From Sphingobium sp. TCM1 (GTDB lineage: Bacteria; Pseudomonadota; Alphaproteobacteria; Sphingomonadales; Sphingomonadaceae): DNA of 56,114 nucleotides. Positions 15,644 through 23,782 of this stretch are shown here, one piece after another. The notes under the pieces are model-generated. The model did not search any database and was not told the origin of the DNA. It saw only the letters and a list, made by a program, of their open reading frames with translations. Location: assembly GCF_001650725.1 (NCBI RefSeq), contig NZ_LXVX01000040.1, forward strand, positions 1 to 56,114, in the 5' to 3' direction. A program made the translations under genes and the position numbers. Within the stretch, counting starts at the first letter, position 1. Each line of letters begins with the position of its first letter.

Positions 15644-16989
15644 GATTCATCCTCCGGCTGCACGACGAAGCGCGCGCCGGGCGCGGCGTCTTCCACATAG
15701 AGCGACAGGCCATGCCGCTCCGCGATCGCCAGCGCAAGGGACAGGCCCAGGCCATGGCCGCCGTCCGGCGCTCCGTCGAGCCGGACGTACCGTTCGAAAA
15801 TGCGATGCCGATCGGCACGAGGGATGCCGGGGCCATCATCCTGCACGACGATATAGGGCCCCGGCGACAGTTCGAGCGACACAGTCCCGCCGCTCGGCAC
15901 ATATTTGAAGCCATTGTCGAGCAGGTTGGACATCAGCCGCATCATCTGCATGGGGTCGGCGCGGAACAACACTCCCGGCGCGATTCGCGCATGGAAGCCA
16001 ATGCCCAGTTCCTCTGCGCTCGCGCCATAGAGGTCGGCCAGACTCTCGGCGATGTCGCTCAGATTGACCTCCGCCAGACCGCGCATGTCGCCGCGCATCG
16101 CCTGCGTCCCGGCAATGTCCAGCAGCGAATCGAGCAGGCGGACGACGCCCCGGATCTCGGCCCGCGACTGATCCAGCGTCCGCAGCAGCATCTCGTCCTG
16201 CGTCGCCTCCATCGCCTTGAGGATGCGGGTATCGAGATGCATCAGCGGCGTTCGTATCTCATGCGCAGTCTGGTCGGACACGGTCCGTTGCGCCTCGACC
16301 AGCCGTTCGACCTGGTCCAGCATCGCGTTGGTGTTGGCAGCCAGTTCGGCCAGTTCGTCATTGTTCCCGGCGCCAGGCGCCCGCGCCGCGATGTGGCCGG
16401 CGCGAACCGAGGCGAATGTAGCGTTCACCGCCTCGACCCGCGCGCGCAGCCGGCGCGCGGCGAAATGCCCGGCCACGAGGCTGAGCAAGGCGATCAACGC
16501 ACCAGCCGTGGCGAAGGCCATGGCCAGACGCGCCAGCAACGCCTGTCCACGATAATCGCTGCGCCCTACGACCAGCCGGGCATCAGGTGCGAGCCGCGTC
16601 GCCCGCGCGAACATCCGCTCGCCGGCTGGCAGCGCGACGAAGCGGGCTTCCGATACTTCGGGCGCGATGGCCGGCCACCGGTCGAGATTCCCGGCCAGGG
16701 GATGGCCATCGGCGTCGGCGAGAAGATACCAGACCCTCTCGCCATCTTCCCGCTGGACAGCCAGGCGATCGGCGATGCGCGCCCGCAATTCGTCATCGCC
16801 ACTGCTCACATAGATATCGGCCAGTCCGGCCAGATCGGTGTCGACCTCCCGCCCCAGCATCGTTCGCGCGTCATTGTCGACGATCTGCCGGACCACCAGA
16901 AACAGGACAAGGGTCGACACCAGGCTGACCAGCAGCGCCGACAGCGTGACCCGGCCGAAGACCGACCGGAAGAGACCGGGCCTAGCCAA
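15640..16989 (-). CDS. Membrane sensor histidine kinase
   Basis: A 449-residue two-component sensor. Membrane helices lie at about residues 13-34 and 151-174, enclosing a periplasmic sensor domain of about 115 residues. A HAMP linker follows (about 175-230), then the phosphoacceptor motif TAHEIRTPL with His243, and the ATPase domain with its N box (NLLDNGFKYV) and G box (DDGPGIP), ending in GGHGLGLSLALAI. The initiator is TTG at 16989-16987, overlapping the response-regulator stop (TTGGCTAG), so the two are translationally coupled. The stimulus is not deducible. Confidence 0.9.
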   Translation of the reverse strand: MARPGLFRSVFGRVTLSALLVSLVSTLVLFLVVRQIVDNDARTMLGREVDTDLAGLADIYVSSGDDELRARIADRLAVQREDGERVWYLLADADGHPLAGNLDRWPAIAPEVSEARFVALPAGERMFARATRLAPDARLVVGRSDYRGQALLARLAMAFATAGALIALLSLVAGHFAARRLRARVEAVNATFASVRAGHIAARAPGAGNNDELAELAANTNAMLDQVERLVEAQRTVSDQTAHEIRTPLMHLDTRILKAMEATQDEMLLRTLDQSRAEIRGVVRLLDSLLDIAGTQAMRGDMRGLAEVNLSDIAESLADLYGASAEELGIGFHARIAPGVLFRADPMQMMRLMSNLLDNGFKYVPSGGTVSLELSPGPYIVVQDDGPGIPRADRHRIFERYVRLDGAPDGGHGLGLSLALAIAERHGLSLYVEDAAPGARFVVQPEDES

Positions 16990-17695
16990 TCGCCTGCCCG
17001 TTCCGCGCGATCAGCCGATAACCGGTGCCCCAGACGGTTTCGAGCACGGGACTGTCGAATCCATCCTCCAGCTTGCGGCGCAGGCGCCCGACATTGACGT
17101 CGACGACATTGGTCTGGGGATCGAAACTGAGTTTCCAGACATGGCGCAGCAGCATTTCGCGCGTCACCACTTCGCCCGCATGGTCCATCAAGTAGCGGAA
17201 CAGCTCGAATTCCTTGGGCGACAGCGGCAGATGACGCCCCTGACGAAAGGCGGTGCGGGCCTTGACATGGCATTCCAGGTCGCCGAACAGCAACACCGGA
17301 TCATGGCTGCTGCGGCGGCTGGCGCGGCGCCAGAGCGCGCGGACGCGGGCGACCAGTTCATCCGGCTCGAACGGCTTGGCCAGATAATCATCGACGCCGC
17401 TTTCCAACCCCTCGACCCGATGCTCGCTGCGGCCCAGAGCAGACAGCATCAGGACAGGCGCCCCCACCCCCGCCACGCGCATCCGGGTCACGACGTCGAT
17501 GCCGGACAGATAGGGCAGCATCCGGTCGAGGATGATGACATCATGATGCCCGCTGCCGGCGCGATGCAGGCCCGCCTGCCCGTCCTCCGCCTGCTCCACC
17601 ACCATGCCGGCGCCGCTCAATATGGCGGCAATATTGACGCGCGCAGCAGCGTCATCCTCCACCAGCAAGACGGAAATCTGATCGGACTGCGGCAT
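16982..17695 (-). CDS. OmpR/PhoB-family response regulator
   Basis: A 237-residue transcription factor. The receiver domain (1-120) has the acidic pocket Glu13-Asp14-Asp15, phosphoacceptor Asp57 (IILDRML) and the conserved Lys in YLAKPF. The C-terminal winged helix (about 135-230) is of the OmpR type (FELFRYLMDHAGEVVTREMLLRHVW and VDVNVGRLRRKLE). It is the promoter-proximal gene of a regulator-kinase-exported protein operon. The binding site and targets are unknown; autoregulation is usual for the family. Confidence 0.93.
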   Translation of the reverse strand: MPQSDQISVLLVEDDAAARVNIAAILSGAGMVVEQAEDGQAGLHRAGSGHHDVIILDRMLPYLSGIDVVTRMRVAGVGAPVLMLSALGRSEHRVEGLESGVDDYLAKPFEPDELVARVRALWRRASRRSSHDPVLLFGDLECHVKARTAFRQGRHLPLSPKEFELFRYLMDHAGEVVTREMLLRHVWKLSFDPQTNVVDVNVGRLRRKLEDGFDSPVLETVWGTGYRLIARNGQAIG

Positions 17696-17724
17696 AACTC
17701 CCCCGACTTAGCCATAACGACAAA

Positions 17725-17765
17725 GGCCGCCAGTGACAAAGGCTGTTAGCCTGTCACCGGCGGCC
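17725..17765. terminator. Strong hairpin downstream of the TauE/SafE gene
   Basis: Arms GGCCGCCAGTGACA (17725-17738) and TGTCACCGGCGGCC (17752-17765) pair over 14 positions with one mismatch. It sits between the permease stop codon (17797) and the response-regulator start (17695), both on the minus strand, so it most likely terminates the permease transcript. A regulatory leader role for the response regulator cannot be excluded. Confidence 0.7.
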
Positions 17766-17796
17766 GACGAATGTCCGGCCGATCAGGCGGATGCGA

Positions 17797-18627
17797 TCAC
17801 ATCTTGAGGCCGGCGCGCAGCATCAGAGTACCGATGATCAGAAGATAGACGCCAAAGATCTTCTTCAGCGGGCCAGCCGGCAGGCTGTGCGCGGCAGCGA
17901 CGCCGAGCGGCGCGGTCAGCATCGACATGGAAGCGATCGCGACGGTTGCCGGGATATTGATATAACCCAGCGAACCCCAGGGCAGGCCACCCTCCTTGAG
18001 GCCGATGATGGCAAAGCCGATGGTGGTGGGAATGGCGATCAGCGTGCCGATGCCCGATGCAGTGGCGATGGCGCGGTGAATGGTGCGGCCGCACAGCGTC
18101 ATCACCATGATGGCGATGGTGCCGCCACCAATGCCCAGCAGCGAGGAAAAGGTGCCAAGCCCGCCGGCGATGCCGACCCGGACGATACCCGACGGCATCG
18201 TGTCGCTCAGCACCTTGCCGCTGACCTTGGGCAGCAGGAAATTGAGCGACATCAGGATCACGCCGCCGCCGAAGATCATCTTGAGCGTGGTGCCATCGAC
18301 ATGGCTGGCGAGCAGGACGCCCGCGCCGCAGCCCAGGATGATCCAGGGTGCCCAGGCCTTGAGCACCTCGAACTCCACCGCGCCGCGCTTGGCGTGGGAC
18401 ATGAGGGACCGGATAGAGGTAACGATGATGGTCGCCGCCGACGTGCCGATCGCGACATGGGCGATAGCGTCCTTGGTGCCACCCAGCAGCGGCAGGACGA
18501 CCAGCAAGGCCGGGACGACGACGAAGCCGCCACCGATCCCGAATATCCCCGCGGCAAAACCAGCAAGCAGGCCGGCGCCGAGCATGGCGACGAGCGGAAC
18601 CAGCCAGGTCATGATGTCACCGTGCAT
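17797..18627 (-). CDS. TauE/SafE-family sulfite/sulfonate-type permease
   Basis: A 276-residue polytopic membrane protein of the TauE/SafE family (DUF81), with about eight predicted helices in two related halves; GFAAGIFGIGGGFVVVPALL near the N-terminus and GTFSSLLGIGGGTIAIMVM in the middle are the twin glycine-rich signatures. The family exports sulfite, sulfoacetate or other organic anions. The start is ATG at 18627 or the adjoining GTG at 18630. No sulfur gene lies beside it, so the substrate is open. Confidence 0.88.
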   Translation of the reverse strand: MHGDIMTWLVPLVAMLGAGLLAGFAAGIFGIGGGFVVVPALLVVLPLLGGTKDAIAHVAIGTSAATIIVTSIRSLMSHAKRGAVEFEVLKAWAPWIILGCGAGVLLASHVDGTTLKMIFGGGVILMSLNFLLPKVSGKVLSDTMPSGIVRVGIAGGLGTFSSLLGIGGGTIAIMVMTLCGRTIHRAIATASGIGTLIAIPTTIGFAIIGLKEGGLPWGSLGYINIPATVAIASMSMLTAPLGVAAAHSLPAGPLKKIFGVYLLIIGTLMLRAGLKM

Positions 18628-18970
18628 CACCGCGCCCCTTCCTGCCCGTTGCAGCCAGCAGGCATGTTGCTGCTTTCGCCTCGGCGGATCAAGGCGGCGA
18701 ATGTGGGGTAATCGACCATGACGTTAGACCATGCCTCTCTTCGGCGAAACCAAGCTGCATGGGGGCATGTGCTCATGTCCCCCTGACCGGCTAGACGAAC
18801 GGAAGGGCGGAACCCGCACCTTGCTTCTCCCAAACTCTTGCGACCTTGGGAAACAGCGCGCGCCAGTGCGGCGGCGATAAGGCAAAAAAATGGCGCCAGC
18901 CCCAAGGGAGGGCTGGCGCCGCTTGTGTCCGGCGCTTGTCAAAGCGCCATTAAATGCGAGCAGCGGCGGA
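18628..18970. other. Intergenic region between the permease and ald
   Basis: About 340 bases holding the permease promoter region and, at its left-to-right end, the ald terminator. I found no convincing gene; short open frames here lack a ribosome binding site or family features. Confidence 0.5.
18884..18920 (-). terminator. Intrinsic terminator of ald
   Basis: Perfect 11-bp stem GGCGCCAGCCC (18892-18902) and GGGCTGGCGCC (18910-18920) with a 7-base loop, followed on the minus strand by a run of seven T (A-run at 18884-18890). Its position 50 bases after the ald stop makes this a textbook rho-independent terminator. Confidence 0.93.
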
Positions 18971-20086
18971 TCAGGCGACCGCTTCTTCCGCAGGCGTGTA
19001 GGCCAGGCCCAGATCCTCCGCGACCGCCTGATAGGTCACCTTGCCGTCCCAGACGTTGAGGCCCGCGCGCAGGTGCGGATCGCGGCGCAGCGCTTCCTTA
19101 CAGCCCAGGTCGGCGATGCGCAGTGCGTGCGGCAGCGTGACATTGTTGAGCGCATAGGTGCTGGTGCGCGCCACGGCGCCGGGCATGTTGGCGACGCAAT
19201 AATGGACTACGCCGTCGACGACATAGGTCGGTTCGGCATGGGTGGTGGCATGGCTGGTCTCAAAGCAACCGCCCTGGTCGATCGCGACGTCGACCAGCAC
19301 GGCGCCCTTCTTCATGGTCTTGAGCATTTCGGCGCTGACCAGCTTGGGCGCAGCGGCGCCCGGGATGAGCACCGCGCCGATCACCAGATCCGCCTCGGCC
19401 ACGCATTCGGCCAGGTTGGCGCGGTTGGAGAAGCGGGTCTTGGCCCGCGCCTCGAAATACATGCCAAGCTTTTCCAGCACTTCGGGGCTACGATCGAGGA
19501 TGGTGACGTCAGCGCCCAGGCCCGCGGCCATCTGCGCCGCGTTGAAGCCGACGACGCCGCCGCCGATCACCACGACCTTCGCCGGCAGCACGCCCGGCAC
19601 GCCGCCCAGCAGGACGCCGCGGCCGCCATGCGCCTTTTCCAGCGCCGTCGCGCCCGCCTGGATCGCCATGCGTCCGGCGACCTGGCTCATGGGCTTGAGC
19701 AGCGGCAAACCGCCCGAGGCGTCGGTCACGGTTTCGTAGGCGATGCAGGTGGCACCCGACGCGATCAGGTCGCGGGTCTGTTCCGGGTCGGGGGCGAGGT
19801 GGAGATAGGTGTAGAGGATCTGGCCAGGGCGCAGCATCGCGCGTTCGACGGCCTGCGGCTCCTTGACCTTCACGATCATCTCGGCCGTGGCGAAGATTTC
19901 AGCGGCGGTGGCGACGATCTGCGCGCCCGCCTTCTCATAGAGCGCATCGCTGGCGCCGATGCCTTCGCCCGCGCCGGTTTCCACCAGCACGCGATGGCCG
20001 CTCGCGGTCAGTTCATGCACGCTCTCGGGCGTCAGGCCGACGCGATATTCGTGATTCTTGATCTCTTTGACGGTGCCGACGATCAT
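18971..20086 (-). CDS. ald: Alanine dehydrogenase
   Basis: NAD-dependent L-alanine dehydrogenase, which interconverts alanine with pyruvate and ammonia. From the second of two tandem ATGs (20086) the protein has 371 residues, the usual length, and the substrate residues fall at the familiar positions: Arg15 (EYRVGLTP), Lys75 (VKVKEP) and His96 (YTYLHLAP). The nucleotide fold is marked by VVIGGGVVGFNAA, and DVAIDQGGCFETS carries the catalytic Asp. The second ATG is also better spaced from GGAG. The gene is divergent from an Lrp/AsnC-type regulator, the classic arrangement for an alanine-induced ald. Confidence 0.95.
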   Translation of the reverse strand: MIVGTVKEIKNHEYRVGLTPESVHELTASGHRVLVETGAGEGIGASDALYEKAGAQIVATAAEIFATAEMIVKVKEPQAVERAMLRPGQILYTYLHLAPDPEQTRDLIASGATCIAYETVTDASGGLPLLKPMSQVAGRMAIQAGATALEKAHGGRGVLLGGVPGVLPAKVVVIGGGVVGFNAAQMAAGLGADVTILDRSPEVLEKLGMYFEARAKTRFSNRANLAECVAEADLVIGAVLIPGAAAPKLVSAEMLKTMKKGAVLVDVAIDQGGCFETSHATTHAEPTYVVDGVVHYCVANMPGAVARTSTYALNNVTLPHALRIADLGCKEALRRDPHLRAGLNVWDGKVTYQAVAEDLGLAYTPAEEAVA

Positions 20087-20160
20087 CATGACTCTCCGGA
20101 AAAACAGGTGGCGCGCCGCTGCGCGTCCTCATGACCGCAGAATAGCGCAGATGGATCAGC

Positions 20161-20235
20161 GAATGTTCCCTGATTTTCCCGGTTTGCCTGATTGACGCGG
20201 GATGTTATCCTGATCTCGAAGCAATTTTCAGGATT
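20161..20235. promoter_or_regulatory. Probable Lrp-type operator in the ald/lrp divergent promoter
   Basis: The 150-base divergent gap contains four similar half sites in phase-like succession: TTCCCTGATT, TTGCCTGATT, TTATCCTGAT and the inverted TTTCAGGATT. Repeated degenerate half sites are what Lrp/AsnC proteins bind when they wrap DNA. Assignment to the adjacent regulator is inference. Confidence 0.5.
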
Positions 20236-20242
20236 TCATTGC

Positions 20243-20716
20243 ATGGATCGGTTCGATGTCGCGTTGCTGGAAGCGTTGCAGTCCGACTCGCGCCGATCGA
20301 TGGCGGACCTCGGGGAGCGCATCGGCCTCTCCGCCTCCGCCTGTCACCGGCGGATCAAGGCGCTTGAGGATACCGGGCTGATCGCGGGCTATGCGGCGCG
20401 GCTCGACCCCGAAGCGCTGGGACTGACACTCCACGCCTTCGTCGAAATGTCGCTCACCAGCCAGAGCCGCGAAACGATGGATCTGTTCGAGGCGGCAGTG
20501 GCGGACTTCCCCGAAATATTGGAATGCCATCTGATGGCCGGACAGGCCGACTATCTGCTGCGGGTGGCGGCCGCCGACCTCAAGGGATTCGACGCCATCC
20601 ATCGCGACTGCCTTGCCCGCCTGCCCGGCGTGTCAGCGATCCGCACCAGCTTCGCCATCCGCCGCATCCGCGACTGGCAGGGCTATCGCCTGCGCGGCCT
20701 CAAGGCGCTGCCCTGA
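20243..20716 (+). CDS. Lrp/AsnC-family transcriptional regulator
   Basis: A 157-residue regulator with an N-terminal helix-turn-helix (about 20-45: SMADLGERIGLSASACHRRIKAL) and a C-terminal RAM/effector-binding domain (about 70-150), including LMAGQADYLLRV, the typical ligand and oligomer interface. It is expected to control the divergent ald gene in response to alanine (AldR/AlaDH-regulator type). The ATG at 20243 is chosen because the family N-terminus (MDRFDVALLEALQ) starts there; the frame opens upstream at a TTG within the operator region. Confidence 0.9.
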   Translation: MDRFDVALLEALQSDSRRSMADLGERIGLSASACHRRIKALEDTGLIAGYAARLDPEALGLTLHAFVEMSLTSQSRETMDLFEAAVADFPEILECHLMAGQADYLLRVAAADLKGFDAIHRDCLARLPGVSAIRTSFAIRRIRDWQGYRLRGLKALP

Positions 20717-21593
20717 CCGGAACCGGCGCGTTGCACAGGTCGACGCCCCCCGCGGGCTGGTCGTAGAAATCATCCTTCCGGTTGGCCCGCAGGCGCAGAT
20801 AATCAGCAAAGCTGGGCGATGTGACGTCCATCATCTGGAAGCGCGGCCGCTCCGCCTCCGGCAATTCGCTGGCAAGGCGGACCGACTGGATCGGCACCTT
20901 ATGCTCCTGTGCCGTGTAGAAGCCGATCTCGCCGGTGCCGCGCGGCAGGCTGGACAGGAGCGCCATGCCGTCGATCACCCGGCCGACCACCGCGATATTG
21001 CGGTCGAGCTGGCGTGGCGCCTGACCGATGACGGTATAGAGTTCCGCCCCCGTGCCCGCATCGGGCGAATTGTTGCGCCCTACGCCCACAAAGCCATAGC
21101 AGTGGGGCAGCCATGCCGCCGATCCGTCCATCGCAACCGGCCAGCCAGCAACGAAGCCGGTCGCGGACGCATAGGGATCGGCATAGGGCAAGGGCGTCAC
21201 GGCGAGGCGGCGGTTGGCGAGCGGGATCGCATAATCAGCGGGACTTGTGGGCGAAAGGCCAGGCGGAATGGGCTTCTTTTCCGTCGAATCGCCCCATTGC
21301 ACGACATAATTATCCTGCACCCGGTTGATGCTGGTGCCGTCCCACCAATGCGCCTTGGCGAGCGCCTGGATATTGGCGACATGGCGCGGCGAGAAGGCAG
21401 GCGCGAGTTGTATCACCACGCGCTTGTCGCCTTCGATCGTCATCACCAGCAACTCGTCCAGGGGAATGGCGCGCCAGGCGGCGGCGGGCGCCTGCGCCAC
21501 TACCGCCGCCGGCGTGGCGGGTGGATCGATGGCGAAGGCGGGAAAGGCGATCAGGGCGGCAAACGGTATGGCGGCGCGAAAGCGATGGGTCAT
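20700..21593 (-). CDS. Exported cyclophilin-type peptidyl-prolyl isomerase
   Basis: A 297-residue periplasmic cyclophilin. Residues 1-21 are a signal peptide ending AFA. The cyclophilin barrel is recognisable from VVIQLAPAFSPRHVANIQALA, NYVVQWGDS (the family's IQGGD-like strand), CYGFVGVGRNNSPDAGTGAELYTVIG and NIAVVGRVIDGMALLSSL. Substitutions in the usual active-site segments suggest reduced or altered isomerase activity. GGAAG precedes the ATG by a few bases. The gene overlaps the 3' end of the Lrp gene by 17 bases, tail to tail, and its start lies seven bases from the recombinase stop codon. Confidence 0.88.
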   Translation of the reverse strand: MTHRFRAAIPFAALIAFPAFAIDPPATPAAVVAQAPAAAWRAIPLDELLVMTIEGDKRVVIQLAPAFSPRHVANIQALAKAHWWDGTSINRVQDNYVVQWGDSTEKKPIPPGLSPTSPADYAIPLANRRLAVTPLPYADPYASATGFVAGWPVAMDGSAAWLPHCYGFVGVGRNNSPDAGTGAELYTVIGQAPRQLDRNIAVVGRVIDGMALLSSLPRGTGEIGFYTAQEHKVPIQSVRLASELPEAERPRFQMMDVTSPSFADYLRLRANRKDDFYDQPAGGVDLCNAPVPVRAAP

Positions 21594-21600
21594 CTTCCGA

Positions 21601-23430
21601 TCAAACAGGCCGCGCAGGATAATGTAAAGCCTTGTGCAATGCCCCTTGCCTCGCCGCGCGACGCGCGATAGGGAGCCGCCTCCAGAGCGATTGGATAAGA
21701 ACCCGATCCACGCCGCTTACAGCGACGATCAGGTTCATGCGGAGCGGTGGCCGAGTGGTCGAAGGCGCTCGCCTGGAAAGTGAGTATACGTCAAAAGCGT
21801 ATCGAGGGTTCGAATCCCTCCCGCTCCGCCACTTCGGTATAACGCTGGGCACGCCAGCCACCGCCGTGCCTTCGCCGTTAGCGACGAGCAGGCGCAGCAG
21901 GTTGCTCTTCGAGCCCTTGATCCGGACTTCGCCTTTGTCGACCTCTACCCGCTGGGCGAGCGCGCGAAGATGGTCGCGACGGTAGCCGCCGCCTTCCAGG
22001 TGGATGCGTTGCCGCGCTGTCGACGCGAACTTGCGGAGCATCATGGGTGTGACCGCCTGCTGGGCCGAGCTTTGCAGCAACGCCGATGCGCGCTCGGCAT
22101 CCGCCCGTGCTTGGTCCCGGGTCGCCTTCAACCCATCGATGCGATCCTTCAGAGCCGGGTCGTCAAGATCGGCGACTCCGCTCTCGATGGCGTCGTAGAG
22201 TCGCTTCAAGCGCAACTCGGTCTCGGCAGCGCGCTTGTTCAGCTCGGCGATATGGTCGCGGCGTCGGTCGGATCGGTCCTGTCGGCGATCCAGGACTGCC
22301 GATAGAACGTCCTCCAGCCGATCGGGATCGAGCAGCCGTTTTTCCAGGTGGCCGGCGACCAGATCGTCCAGCTTCTCCATCGGCACGGTCATGCCCTCGC
22401 AAGCGATCGGTCCCTGTCGCGCCTTGGCCGAGCAGGTGTAGTAGCGATAGCGCCCGCCCTTGCCAGTGCGGATGGTCATCGCTCCGCCACACTTGCCGCA
22501 ATGGATCAGCCCGGTCAGCAGCGTGGGGCCGCCGACGACCTGCGGATGCGCCACCTTGGGGCTCCGCGAACGTAGATGTGCTTGCACCGCGTCGAACGTC
22601 GCCTGGTCGATGATCGGCGGCACCTCGACGGCGATCACCTCTCCGGCAGGCTTCAGCTCCTTCGACTTGCCTCGCTTGTTGAACTCGTGTCGGCCAGCGT
22701 AGGTCGGACGGGTCAGCATTCGATGCACCGTTCCGATGCCCCAGCGCCCGCCATCGCGGGTGAAGATGCGGCGCTCGTTGAGATGCTTGGTGATTGTCTT
22801 GACGCCCATCGGCCCAGACGTGCCATCACCCTCCAGCGCCAACCGGAACGCCAGCCGCACCGTGTCGGCATGGAGCGGGTCGATCTCCAGCTTCTTCTTG
22901 ATCTTGGCGCCTCGCTGTTCGGCTGCGACCACGCGGTAGCCGATCGGCGGCAGCGAGCCGTTCCAGAAGCCCTGCCGTGCGTTCTCCTTCAAGGCGCGCA
23001 GGACGTGCTTGGCGTTCTCCTTGGACTGATACTCATCAAACAGCGCCATGATCTGCCGCATCATGACGTGCATCGGATCGTCGCCCATTTCTTGGGTGAT
23101 CGAGAGCAGTCTTACGCCATTCTTGGCCAGCTTGCGGACATAGAACTCCAGCTCGAAGTGATCGCGGAAGAAGCGCGAGAAGCTGTGGACCACGACGACG
23201 TTGAATGGCGCGGGCTTGCTCGTTCCAGCCTCGATCATCCGCTGGAACTCGGGTCGGCGATCGTTGGTGGCGGACGCGCCCGCCTCGACGAAAGTGTCGA
23301 CCAATTCCAATCCCCGCGAGAGACAATAGGCTTCGCCCTGCTTGCGCTGATCGGGGATCGAGACGTCGTGCTCCGCCTGCCGCGCCGTCGAAACGCGCAG
23401 GTAAAGGGCGGCGCGCACCGGCACGGTCAT
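21601..23430 (-). CDS. Large serine recombinase / ICE integrase
   Basis: A 609-residue large serine recombinase. The resolvase-like catalytic domain carries the nucleophile Ser14 (YLRVSTARQ) and SFSRFFRD; a recombinase domain (about 160-290) follows, then a zinc ribbon (Cys311, Cys314, Cys333, Cys344) and a coiled-coil segment (about 385-450). GGAG lies about seven bases before the ATG. Residues 534-609 are encoded by the antisense strand of tRNA-Ser and by chromosomal DNA beyond it, so the C-terminal 76 residues are not element-borne and arose by integration. The gene is preceded by a small gene 15 bases upstream. It is the likely integrase of the element. Confidence 0.92.
   Translation of the reverse strand: MTVPVRAALYLRVSTARQAEHDVSIPDQRKQGEAYCLSRGLELVDTFVEAGASATNDRRPEFQRMIEAGTSKPAPFNVVVVHSFSRFFRDHFELEFYVRKLAKNGVRLLSITQEMGDDPMHVMMRQIMALFDEYQSKENAKHVLRALKENARQGFWNGSLPPIGYRVVAAEQRGAKIKKKLEIDPLHADTVRLAFRLALEGDGTSGPMGVKTITKHLNERRIFTRDGGRWGIGTVHRMLTRPTYAGRHEFNKRGKSKELKPAGEVIAVEVPPIIDQATFDAVQAHLRSRSPKVAHPQVVGGPTLLTGLIHCGKCGGAMTIRTGKGGRYRYYTCSAKARQGPIACEGMTVPMEKLDDLVAGHLEKRLLDPDRLEDVLSAVLDRRQDRSDRRRDHIAELNKRAAETELRLKRLYDAIESGVADLDDPALKDRIDGLKATRDQARADAERASALLQSSAQQAVTPMMLRKFASTARQRIHLEGGGYRRDHLRALAQRVEVDKGEVRIKGSKSNLLRLLVANGEGTAVAGVPSVIPKWRSGRDSNPRYAFDVYSLSRRAPSTTRPPLRMNLIVAVSGVDRVLIQSLWRRLPIARRAARQGALHKALHYPARPV
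21741..21831 (+). tRNA. tRNA-Ser (anticodon GGA)
   Basis: A complete 91-nt type II tRNA. The acceptor stem pairs GGAGCGG (21741-21747) with CCGCTCC; the anticodon arm is CTCGC-CTGGAAA-GTGAG with anticodon GGA at 21775-21777; a long variable arm follows (TATACG/CGTATC); the T arm is GAGGGTTCGAATCCCTC; and CCA is encoded at 21829-21831. It is the probable chromosomal attachment site of the adjoining ICE, and the tRNA is left intact. Confidence 0.97.
21815..21840. other. Probable left attachment junction (attL region) of the ICE
   Basis: The 3' end of tRNA-Ser adjoins the recombinase gene. Element-type sequence (recombinase codons for residues 1-533) begins immediately after the encoded CCA. 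The exact crossover cannot be placed because the other element end is outside the window and no duplicated tRNA 3' end is seen inside it. Confidence 0.6.
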
Positions 23431-23445
23431 GGCAGGCTCCTCACG

Positions 23446-23700
23446 TCATTGGCACGGCCCGAACAGCTCGTCGAAGACCTCGCCGAACCACGCCTCGAAC
23501 ACGTCCACCTCGACGCTCGTGACTGGCACGCGCTCCGGCCAGTCGTCGGTGACACTCCAGGTCGAAAGATCGTCCTTGGGCGGTCGCCCGGCGCGAAACC
23601 GAACACTGCGTGACGGCAACTGAGTGTAGTCGAGCAAGTCATCCGGGCAAAGCGCAGGATGACGCGGCGTTCGGCGACGGAGCTTGCTTGACGCGGCCAT
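23446..23700 (-). CDS. Small acidic-tail protein upstream of the recombinase, unknown function
   Basis: An 84-residue protein read from an ATG at 23700; the frame is open further upstream but without family features. Its C-terminal third, TDDWPERVPVTSVEVDVFEA followed by DELFGP, matches the end of the small protein at 24515 (TDDWPENVPIGDDELRMIEG then DELFGP). The two are therefore related. It ends 15 bases before the recombinase start and is probably co-transcribed. It could be an accessory of recombination or a regulator, but I know no described function. Confidence 0.55.
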   Translation of the reverse strand: MAASSKLRRRTPRHPALCPDDLLDYTQLPSRSVRFRAGRPPKDDLSTWSVTDDWPERVPVTSVEVDVFEAWFGEVFDELFGPCQ

Positions 23701-23782
23701 GCGGACAGGTTGCCGCTCGCGCCCACCTTGCGCAAAGTCTTCTCGGCCGGGTAGCACAGATAAGAGCAGACGGCGGCGCTCT

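Noticed and set aside
18890..20134. Forward open frame of 414 codons
   Set aside because: It is antisense to ald and its composition (His, Arg, Asp-rich without motifs) is that of a high-GC shadow.
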